Shown here piece after piece: positions 6,873 to 12,871 of a stretch of DNA of 13,762 bases; position 1 is the first letter of the stretch, and each line of letters begins with the position of its first letter. A model generated the notes under the pieces. The model ran no database searches. It was not told the origin of the DNA and worked only from the letters and a program-made list of their open reading frames with translations. The DNA is from JABDDM01 sp038240295 (GTDB lineage: Bacteria > Bacteroidota > Ignavibacteria > Palsa-1295), in NCBI GenBank assembly GCA_038240295.1, contig JBBSDW010000090.1:1-13762 (forward strand), in the 5' to 3' direction. The position numbers and the translations under genes were made by a program.

Positions 6873-8252
6873 CTATCGTAATACGTTGAGTCGCGCAACC
6901 TGCATTGCCGCGGTCCCCAGCAATTCGATAAAATAGACTCCTGCTGGTGCGGACGTTAAGTCAAGCGAAGCTGATCTTAGCGCTCGTTCAGTCTGGTCTA
7001 AGAACTTCAAAAAAATGACGTTCCCTCGGACATCGACAACCACGATCTGACGAATTGATTCATCCTTACCGAGATCAATTTGCACCAGCCCTTTCGACGG
7101 ATTTGGGAAGACTCGGGTCGGCGGATCATTATGTAGAAACCCTGCGGCGACTGCGCCGGTCGCAACCCTCTTGCCGACTCCGTTGAGATGAATGACAACT
7201 CTCTGGTTGGCCGTATCATAGGCATTTGTTAGAACTACAACCGAGTCGGTATACGCGATCGGCATCGTCGGTCTAAAGATCACCGTGAACACCATCGAAT
7301 CATTTTGAGCGATCGAATCTCGGGTAAATAGACTGACGCCGCGAAGCGTGAACGGAGCACGCGGCGTTTGAAATTGTGCAGCAAGCTTTATGTTCGAATC
7401 CGAAACATTGGTGAGAATGAACGTCAATGAATCGATCTTCCCTGTATCTATTGCGCCGAAATTCAACTCGCGAGTCAGCAATTTTATGGAAACGTGATTC
7501 GTGTCGGCAATGAAGCCTGTGCCGAACAATCGAACTTTGATAAGGCGTAGCGCACTATCGGCATTTGACTGGACCAATATTGAGTCGCTGAATGATCCAA
7601 CCGTTGATGGCGTGAACGACACATAGACGATCTGCGATTTGCCGCTATCGAGAGAGTAGGGCGCGCCACCGCTGTCGATAGCGAAAGGCAGGCCTGGCGC
7701 GGCGATCATGCCGACGAGCGTATGGACCGAATCCGAGATATTTTTCAGGATGAACGACCGTTCGACCTTGATGCCAATCGGGACATTGCGGAAATTGATC
7801 GAAGACACCGAGACTGCAGGTTTTGGGAATGTGTCCGGGGCAGCCAGTCCGCTTCCGAAAATATATTCTTTGATGGGATTCTTAAGCAGGGATGTATCCC
7901 CGTCGTGGATCATGATCAGCGAATCGAAAAGCTGTCCAACAGTCGTCGGAGTGTATCGCACGACAAGTGTGTCGCGCTGGCCTGGGGCGATAAGAACGGT
8001 TCTCGGTCCGCCGATAAGCGCGTATTGCGTACTCGATGGCCCCGATATCTCGACGTGGACCGGTGCGGGCGATGTACTGTCATTCTTGATAATGACGGTC
8101 TTCTCAACGTACTTTGTGATCTGCACCTGGCCGGCATTCACAAATCGAGGCGTCACTGTGACCTTTACGCCGGCGTGTTGCGCAATTGAATTTTGAGCGG
8201 TTGCGAAAAAAACGAGAAATAGAACAATAGAAGAACAGCTGATCCGTTTCAT
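6873..8252 (-). CDS. T9SS cargo with three ASH-type repeats
   Basis: The 459-residue product starts with a signal peptide (MKRISCSSIVLFLVFFATAQ, cleavage near IAQ/HAG at 25). Three beta-sandwich repeats follow (about 30-135, 146-247, 255-358) with the DSL/DSI/DSV strand and 'GSG/GTG/GVG' closing turns of choice-of-anchor-D domains. The first repeat is divergent and lacks the FG motif. Residues about 378-459 are a type A T9SS sorting domain: VFPNPSKG, IVVVDVRGNVIF, APAGVYFIEL, and a terminal Arg. It is a paralogue of the 4536-6311 product, in the same orientation but 561 bases upstream of it, and with hairpins in between, so they are probably separate transcripts. It should be exported by Sec then T9SS. 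There is no catalytic domain; the role is unknown and probably structural or adhesive. Confidence 0.92.
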   Translation of the reverse strand: MKRISCSSIVLFLVFFATAQNSIAQHAGVKVTVTPRFVNAGQVQITKYVEKTVIIKNDSTSPAPVHVEISGPSSTQYALIGGPRTVLIAPGQRDTLVVRYTPTTVGQLFDSLIMIHDGDTSLLKNPIKEYIFGSGLAAPDTFPKPAVSVSSINFRNVPIGIKVERSFILKNISDSVHTLVGMIAAPGLPFAIDSGGAPYSLDSGKSQIVYVSFTPSTVGSFSDSILVQSNADSALRLIKVRLFGTGFIADTNHVSIKLLTRELNFGAIDTGKIDSLTFILTNVSDSNIKLAAQFQTPRAPFTLRGVSLFTRDSIAQNDSMVFTVIFRPTMPIAYTDSVVVLTNAYDTANQRVVIHLNGVGKRVATGAVAAGFLHNDPPTRVFPNPSKGLVQIDLGKDESIRQIVVVDVRGNVIFLKFLDQTERALRSASLDLTSAPAGVYFIELLGTAAMQVARLNVLR

Positions 8253-8264
8253 GTATGCGAAGAG

Positions 8265-8280
8265 GTTTTACTGGAAGTGA
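8265..8280 (-). promoter_or_regulatory. Leader motif shared with the four-repeat cargo gene
   Basis: On the transcribed strand this reads ACTTCCAGTAAAAC and ends 12 bases before the ATG at 8252. It matches the element in front of the four-repeat paralogue at 13 of 14 positions, although the spacing to the start codon differs (12 against 2 bases). That difference argues against it being a ribosome-binding element. Confidence 0.35.
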
Positions 8281-8352
8281 GGCGTTCTTAGGTCACAACA
8301 CCGTTGCCAATGGCATTCGCATCGGCAGCAAGAACACAGAGACACAACGTGA

Positions 8353-8374
8353 TAGCGGATAGAGTCTGTCGCTA
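8353..8374. promoter_or_regulatory. Imperfect inverted repeat in the divergent promoter region
   Basis: TAGCGGATAGA and TCTGTCGCTA form a near palindrome with one unpaired base and one wobble pair. It lies in the 276-base interval between the divergent three-repeat cargo gene and cbpA, about 155 bases before the cbpA start. It could be an operator or a 5' hairpin. It is not a CIRCE element, and no sigma-32-type promoter is evident nearby. Confidence 0.25.
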
Positions 8375-8528
8375 ACTTCGTGATTCCACCCATCGCAATA
8401 TACAGCGCAAAAGGTGCCTCTGCGTGAGAACACTCTTCCACTATCATTTGCACAAGTGAACCGATTCCTGACTGCAACCGGTTTTTACTTTACGAAAAAT
8501 TTGCAAGCGATCGGATCAAACAGCAGCT

Positions 8529-9482
8529 ATGGCAGTCCAGTATCAGGATTATTACGAAACCTTAGGCGTGACGCGAACCGCGACGGAGGACGAAATCAAA
8601 AAAGCATTTCGAAAACTCGCGCGCAAGCACCATCCCGATGTCAACCCTGGTGATCCTTCCGCGGAAGAGAAATTCAAAAAGCTCAATGAGGCTTACGAAG
8701 TTTTGAGCGACACGGAGAAGCGTAAAAAATACGATCAGTTTGGCTCCGATTATCGAACAGGTCAGCAATTTACTACGCCGCCGAATTATCAACAGCCGGG
8801 CCCGGGCGAATTTCGTTATACCACTTCAGGAGGGGGTCCCGAAGGAGATTTTTCAGAATTCTTTCAACAATTTTTCGGATCACCCGGCGTTGGCTTCGGT
8901 ACGACTTCAGGTGGCCGGCAGCGGACGCGGCCACGGAGTCCCGGCTTTAACCAGCGCGGCGCAGACATCGAAGCGGAATTGCCGATCTCCCTCGAAGAGG
9001 CAATCCGCGGAGGCGGAAAACAATTCACCGTTCGAAAAGCCGACGGCTCGACCAAAACGTACAAGGTCACGATCACACCACATTCGTATGCAGGGAAGGT
9101 GATCAAACTTGCAGGACAGGGAGACCAGGGCGCAACTGCGCATGGCGATTTGCTGCTTCGGCTCGTCTATCATCCGCATCCGGAATACGATGTGGATGGA
9201 GACGATCTTTACTACGAACTTGGCACTCGTCCGGATGAAGCTGTCCTCGGCGCTAAGACTCCAATGGGGACGCTCGATGGGGAAGTTCGGCTCACCATAC
9301 CGGCCGGCGCGCAGAATGGGCTGAAACTAAGGCTTAGTGGCCGAGGACTCTTTCGTCAGGATGGGTCAAGGGGCGATCTATACGCAGTGATTGATATTCG
9401 TGTGCCCGACGAACCGACAGAAGAAGAACGCGAGCTTTACATAAAATTAAAGGAGATTTCGAGCCATGCCCCAAAAATTTGA
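8529..9482 (+). CDS. cbpA: CbpA-type class B J-domain co-chaperone
   Basis: The 317-residue protein is a cytosolic DnaJ-family partner of DnaK: it delivers substrates and stimulates ATP hydrolysis. Residues 6-72 are a J domain (DYYETLGV, DEIKKAFRKLA, the essential HPD at 35-37, and LSDTEKRKKYDQFG). Residues about 73-135 form a Gly/Phe-rich linker (GGGPEGDFSEFFQQFFG). Residues about 144-295 hold the two C-terminal beta domains, including LPISLEEAIRGG, LGTRPDEAVLGAKTPMGTLDG and the IPAGAQNGLKLRLSGRG hallmark. The CXXCXGXG zinc-finger repeats of true DnaJ are absent, so it is class B. The length fits E. coli CbpA (306). The following CbpM-like gene, overlapping by 17 bases, supports this name over generic DnaJ. 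The ATG at 8529 gives a standard N-terminus but has no Shine-Dalgarno. Confidence 0.93.
   Translation: MAVQYQDYYETLGVTRTATEDEIKKAFRKLARKHHPDVNPGDPSAEEKFKKLNEAYEVLSDTEKRKKYDQFGSDYRTGQQFTTPPNYQQPGPGEFRYTTSGGGPEGDFSEFFQQFFGSPGVGFGTTSGGRQRTRPRSPGFNQRGADIEAELPISLEEAIRGGGKQFTVRKADGSTKTYKVTITPHSYAGKVIKLAGQGDQGATAHGDLLLRLVYHPHPEYDVDGDDLYYELGTRPDEAVLGAKTPMGTLDGEVRLTIPAGAQNGLKLRLSGRGLFRQDGSRGDLYAVIDIRVPDEPTEEERELYIKLKEISSHAPKI
9450..9455 (+). promoter_or_regulatory. Shine-Dalgarno of cbpM inside cbpA
   Basis: AAGGAG sits 10 bases before the ATG at 9466, inside the last codons of cbpA. It is the only strong Shine-Dalgarno in front of any gene in this window and fixes the start of the overlapping gene. 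Confidence 0.75.
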
Positions 9483-9813
9483 AGGATCGCTGGATCGAAT
9501 TTTCCTGAGCGTTCGTCTCGCGATTCCCGAACGGATCTCGATCGATGAATGCGCGGAGTTAACGGGCGCTTCGAAAGAGCTGATCGAGCGATTGCTCGAC
9601 GAGGAGGTGCTGCCGATCTCTCAAGCTCAAGTGAATGATCGAGCCTTCGATCGGAGTCAGTTCGAGACACTCGAACGTACGCTGCGATTGCATCAGGAAC
9701 TCGGTGTGAACATCGCTGGTATCGTTATCATCGAGAGTTTACTCAGACAACTGCACGAGGCTGCGAGCCGACGCCCCACTGAAGGTGACGCAATCGATGC
9801 CAGCTTTGAATGA
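9466..9813 (+). CDS. cbpM: CbpM-like MerR-type chaperone modulator
   Basis: The 115-residue protein fits the CbpM family, small MerR_2-type helix-turn-helix proteins that bind the J domain of CbpA and inhibit its co-chaperone activity. The HTH-like part is at about residues 24-50 (ISIDECAELTGASKELIERL). It is followed by a helical segment at about 70-98 containing LRLHQELGVNIAGIVIIESL, which matches the family's typical 'L..LGVN..G...I..LL' stretch. CbpM proteins are about 100 residues long, so length agrees. It overlaps the end of cbpA by 17 bases in another frame and has its own Shine-Dalgarno, a set-up that normally gives translational coupling and matched amounts of the two partners. A direct DNA-binding role is possible but less likely. 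Confidence 0.85.
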   Translation: MPQKFEGSLDRIFLSVRLAIPERISIDECAELTGASKELIERLLDEEVLPISQAQVNDRAFDRSQFETLERTLRLHQELGVNIAGIVIIESLLRQLHEAASRRPTEGDAIDASFE

Positions 9814-9847
9814 GCTTTTTTGAAGTTGATTCGAGAGTGACATAAAA

Positions 9848-9894
9848 GAAAGCCCCGGCATTGCTGCCGGGGCTTTCGACATCCTGTAGGATGT
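9848..9894. terminator. Bidirectional terminator after cbpM and after the OmpA gene
   Basis: A perfect 13-bp GC-rich stem (9848-9860 with 9865-9877, core AAAGCCCCGGCA) closes on a TTGC loop. A second 6-bp hairpin (ACATCC / GGATGT, 9879-9894) follows, then TTTG. On the minus strand the large stem is followed by TTTTA, serving the OmpA-family gene that ends at 9903; on the + strand the pair terminates the cbpA-cbpM transcript. Confidence 0.92.
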
Positions 9895-9902
9895 TTGTGA
9901 AC

Positions 9903-11135
9903 TTAGTTGCAAGCTTGAAGAACTTTGACTGCAATGCGGCGATTGAACACGCGCGCTGCTTCAAGTCTATCACCTGTCAAGCCTGGAGGATCAGCGATCG
10001 TACCATAACCGACGGTCGTTGGGACCTTATCCGCGCTGACGCCCTGAGAGATAAGCCATGACTTGATCTTGGTAGCGCGGAGTTCAGAAAGCTCCTGGTT
10101 ACGCTGAGGTGTGCCTTCTGCACTTGCGTATCCCTGAACTTCGACCTTCAGGTTCGGGCACTGGTTGACAAGCTCTTTGATCTTATAAAGATTCTGGAGA
10201 TTGCCTGAGACAGCCGTGTTGAATTCGTCTGTATTGACAATGAACAGCGTGCCTGGGAAATTATAAACCGTATTGACCTTCGGGTTATTCATGAAGACGG
10301 TGTCAGCAGCTTCTTTGATATAAACCGTGTCATTCCTAACGATCGTGGTCTCATGGATGATGGTTGTCTGGTCGACTTCATGCATCGGCGCAGTCCTTAC
10401 GATATCGGGTGCGAAGATATAGTACGAGAAGCCTAAGCCGAACGTAAGGAATGCATCCTGACGGAAGTTATTCGGGTTGGAATAATCGTCAAGCCAGTCG
10501 GTGCCAGTCAAGTGCAAAAGTCCTCTACCATTGAACGTGACCTTGTCACTGATGTACATTTCGAATCCGACACCGACGACGCCACCGATGACGTTCTTCG
10601 AATAAACCGCATTCGCGTTATTTGGAAGTGCCTGCGCATCATTTGCCGTCTTAGGCTCAAAATTGAGCGCTTCAATACCCGCTGTGAAATATGGTACGAA
10701 CGTCTGCGACGGGAATACATTCGCCTGTCCCATCAACTCCCATCCGCCATAGCGAATGTTGTTTTGATCGTTGCGATTGATCATCGTGCCTGGATACGTT
10801 GTGGCTGTCGGTGTGCCGAAATAGGTCGGGTTGGCAAGGATATTCACAGGCGTAACGCTATAGTGCAAGACGCCTGCATTGTAGGATGCGACGAGAGACA
10901 CCCAATCAAGGACATTCCAGCGAATGAAGGCGTCGCCGCCCAATCCGAACTGATTATCGCTGAAATTTCCGTAGTACTTATTTCCATCGACATCGAAACC
11001 GAAGGAAATTCGGCCGGCGACAGATTGTGCGCGTGAGGTGCTGATCGTGCCTGCGACGAGCATAAGGCATAGAGCGGCAGCAATCGAAAAACGAATTGAA
11101 CGCTTTTGCGTCCTGGTGCTATCAAGATTCATCAT
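9903..11135 (-). CDS. OmpA-family outer-membrane protein
   Basis: I place the start at the double ATG (11135 or 11132); the frame is open to 11252, but only the later start gives a signal peptide (basic TRTQKRSIR, hydrophobic core to AGTISTSRAQS). The product is then 410 residues. Residues about 40-240 look like an eight-strand outer-membrane beta-barrel (alternating aromatic strands such as ISFGFDVDGNKYYGNF and FLTFGLGFSYYIFAP). A polar linker follows (TTIIHETTIVRNDTVYIK), then an OmpA_C domain at about 300-410. Its core reads GYASAEGTPQRNQELSELRA, so the usual Asp after 'HT' is Ser, a variant known in Bacteroidota OmpA proteins (GYASPEG type); the Arg in 'SELRA' is kept. It should link the outer membrane to peptidoglycan. 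It is probably a single-gene unit, with a hairpin upstream and a terminator downstream. Confidence 0.92.
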   Translation of the reverse strand: MMNLDSTRTQKRSIRFSIAAALCLMLVAGTISTSRAQSVAGRISFGFDVDGNKYYGNFSDNQFGLGGDAFIRWNVLDWVSLVASYNAGVLHYSVTPVNILANPTYFGTPTATTYPGTMINRNDQNNIRYGGWELMGQANVFPSQTFVPYFTAGIEALNFEPKTANDAQALPNNANAVYSKNVIGGVVGVGFEMYISDKVTFNGRGLLHLTGTDWLDDYSNPNNFRQDAFLTFGLGFSYYIFAPDIVRTAPMHEVDQTTIIHETTIVRNDTVYIKEAADTVFMNNPKVNTVYNFPGTLFIVNTDEFNTAVSGNLQNLYKIKELVNQCPNLKVEVQGYASAEGTPQRNQELSELRATKIKSWLISQGVSADKVPTTVGYGTIADPPGLTGDRLEAARVFNRRIAVKVLQACN

Positions 11136-11442
11136 ATTGGTTGAATAAAGCGTAAGCCCACATGGCCTTCGCGAACAATACCACTTCCGTTGCAGGAAAT
11201 GTCCGAAATTGAATTTGGTTGAAGGGACTAAGGAGCTGTTAACTCCAGTCAATTCGACCCATTCGGGCCTTCAAAAGAAAGGCTTGCAAAGAGCAAGCCA
11301 AAACTGGAGAAGATTACTTTTTCCTTTCCACACTGGTCCGAGTCAAACGGTTTATGGCGATTCTGGCTGAAATTCGTCAATAAGCTTTTAAATAAGTTCT
11401 GGGCCGAACCGTCCTTCTTGCAAGGTTGGAGAGAAAAAACTC
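11136..11442. other. 307-base gap with a minus-strand terminator
   Basis: No gene is visible. The left part (11136-11270) should carry the promoter and leader of the OmpA-family gene, but I see no convincing -10/-35 or Bacteroidota-type TTTG/TAnnTTTG pair. The right part is the 3' trailer of the one-repeat cargo gene, ending in the hairpin at 11281-11299. Confidence 0.4.
11272..11299 (-). terminator. Terminator of the one-repeat T9SS cargo gene
   Basis: On the minus strand GGCTTGC pairs perfectly with GCAAGCC (7 bp, TCTTT loop) and is followed by TTTCTTTTG. It lies 144 bases past the stop at 11443 and 137 bases before the OmpA-family start, so the two minus-strand genes are likely separate transcripts. 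Confidence 0.7.
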
Positions 11443-12108
11443 CTATCGGATCAAAACGAATTTCTTAGAAAGATTGAAGCTTTCACTTCGAAGTTCAAGC
11501 ACGTAGGCGCCTGGGGCAAGCATCTCCGTGGAAAAAAGATGATCGTGGGTGCCAACCTGCAGATAATTTTGATCGGAGAATACCCTCCTGCCAAGTAGAT
11601 CGCGGATAGTGAAACTGACACGTTCAGAACGACTCAGAGCGAAGGTAACGCGAAGATCGCCGCGTACCGGTTGCGAATCGATCTTGAGCCACGATTTTTC
11701 TGCAATTTGCTCAACCGATCGAGCAACACTATCGATCGCATGACCGCGTACGATCAATCGCTGCCCGTCGCCATTCTGATACTGACTCACGACGATCGTG
11801 TCGACTTCATCCGTGGCACTATCGGCGTAGTATTCGATCGTAACCAGATATTTGCGCCCAACCGGAAAGCCGACGGGCTGGCTTGGCGGATTGACGATGT
11901 GGATTCGCTTGCTCGGCCCGAGATCACGCAAGGAGCCGAGCCACACGTAGTTGAGGGAAGTGTTCGTGATAGTGTCGTACAAGAACCGGTCTTGACCGCG
12001 TACGACCGTTCCGAAATCGAGCGTGTCGGGGGAAAAAGTAAATTGCGCACTTGCATTCGCAGCAAAGCAGAGTACCAAGAAAAGTGCGACCAAAAAGCGA
12101 TGGATCAT
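11443..12108 (-). CDS. Short T9SS cargo with a single ASH-type repeat
   Basis: The 221-residue product has a signal peptide (MIHRFLVALFLVLCFAANASAQ, cleavage after AQ at 22). One choice-of-anchor-D-like beta domain follows (about 23-125, starting FSPDTLDFGTVVRGQ and ending IVRGHA). Residues about 138-221 form a T9SS-type C-terminal domain: VSFTIRDLLGRRVF, the LAPGAYVLEL strand, and KKFVLIR at the very end. The usual 'YPNP' entry motif is replaced by SQPVRG, so this sorting domain is degenerate at its start but intact at the end, the part that matters most for recognition. It is probably exported by Sec then T9SS. It looks like a minimal version of the two larger cargo proteins in this window. 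The function is unknown. Confidence 0.87.
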   Translation of the reverse strand: MIHRFLVALFLVLCFAANASAQFTFSPDTLDFGTVVRGQDRFLYDTITNTSLNYVWLGSLRDLGPSKRIHIVNPPSQPVGFPVGRKYLVTIEYYADSATDEVDTIVVSQYQNGDGQRLIVRGHAIDSVARSVEQIAEKSWLKIDSQPVRGDLRVTFALSRSERVSFTIRDLLGRRVFSDQNYLQVGTHDHLFSTEMLAPGAYVLELRSESFNLSKKFVLIR

Positions 12109-12217
12109 AACGAGTGACAGTTCGTAGTACGATGACCAACGCAGACTTCGAAGGCAGAATTCACTCCGCGACGAATTCCTGTTGCGTAAATTAGCGCGCT
12201 CCTAACCTATTCATTGC

Positions 12218-12793
12218 ATGCAGCCGATTAAACGTTTCACCCTCGCAATTCCCGCAGGCTATCGTTCGCGCGAAGCCGCCTTGTTTCTTGCTCAACTTGA
12301 CAATCTGAGTGAGCGCATGACAAGGAATCTCCGCGAACTTTCGAAGCCACAACTCGCATGGCAAATCGCACCCGGATGTAACTCTATCGGAATGCTTCTC
12401 GCGCATGTGGCGATCACGGAGGTATTCTGGATTAAGCATGTCATGCAAGCTGATATTCATGCGGATGAAAAGATCGAGGAAATTCTCGGAATCGATATTA
12501 ACGGCGACGGGATGCCGCTGGATAAAGAGGAACTTGTCACCATTCATTTGCAAAAAGATCTCGACCACTTTGTATCGCTGTTGCAAAAAGCGAGAGCGTT
12601 TACGACCACAATTGCAAGAACACTAACGGACACGGATATGGAGAAGCAGGTACCTGTGACCGTTATGGATCAGCCTGCCATCGCAAGCGTGCGGTGGACG
12701 CTTTATCATCTTCTCGAGCATCAAGCCGGACATTTTGGTCAGATGCTTCTGATCAAAGCTCGCATCGAATCGTCGGCTGAAAGCAGCACTTGA
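12218..12793 (+). CDS. DinB-family four-helix-bundle protein (putative metalloenzyme)
   Basis: The 191-residue protein fits the DinB/YfiT superfamily, four-helix bundles that usually hold a divalent metal through three His. The family includes bacillithiol- and mycothiol-dependent transferases and many proteins of unknown role. The likely metal ligands are His63 (in GMLLAHVAITE) and His168 and His172 (in YHLLEHQAGHFGQ), at the expected places at the end of helix 2 and in the last helix. The length is slightly above the usual 150-180 because of an N-terminal segment of about 20 residues. There is no signal peptide, so it is cytosolic. Its promoter must lie in the 109-base interval shared with the divergent T9SS cargo gene; no Shine-Dalgarno is seen. 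The reaction cannot be assigned, and a link to DNA damage should not be read from the family name. Confidence 0.88.
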   Translation: MQPIKRFTLAIPAGYRSREAALFLAQLDNLSERMTRNLRELSKPQLAWQIAPGCNSIGMLLAHVAITEVFWIKHVMQADIHADEKIEEILGIDINGDGMPLDKEELVTIHLQKDLDHFVSLLQKARAFTTTIARTLTDTDMEKQVPVTVMDQPAIASVRWTLYHLLEHQAGHFGQMLLIKARIESSAESST

Positions 12794-12814
12794 TCGGAGT
12801 TATTCGAGCGGCAT

Positions 12815-12847
12815 AAAAAAAAGTGAGGGCGCACATGCCCTCACTTT
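12815..12847. terminator. Bidirectional terminator between convergent genes
   Basis: An 11-bp perfect stem (AAAGTGAGGGC 12820-12830, GCCCTCACTTT 12837-12847) has a 6-base loop. Eight A residues (12815-12822) overlap the left arm, so the minus strand has a full T-run after the hairpin, terminating the methyltransferase gene. On the + strand the arm itself ends in TTT then GTTT, serving the DinB gene. Confidence 0.92.
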
Positions 12848-12871
12848 GTTTAACTCAATAAACTGGATACT

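Noticed and set aside
7390..7410. tRNA T-loop-like TTCGAATCC
   Set aside because: It lies within a coding sequence, with no acceptor stem, anticodon arm or D-loop around it.
8253..8528. CIRCE or sigma-32 heat-shock control of cbpA
   Set aside because: No TTAGCACTC-N9-GAGTGCTAA element and no CTTGAA/CCCCAT pair is present.
10512..11036. 174-residue + strand ORF opposite the OmpA-family gene
   Set aside because: It is an antisense shadow; the minus-strand frame has a signal peptide, barrel and OmpA_C domain, while this frame has no family features.
11136..11252. Upstream extension of the OmpA-family gene to an ATG at 11252
   Set aside because: The added 39 residues contain no signal-like sequence, and the double ATG at 11132-11135 leads directly into a signal peptide.
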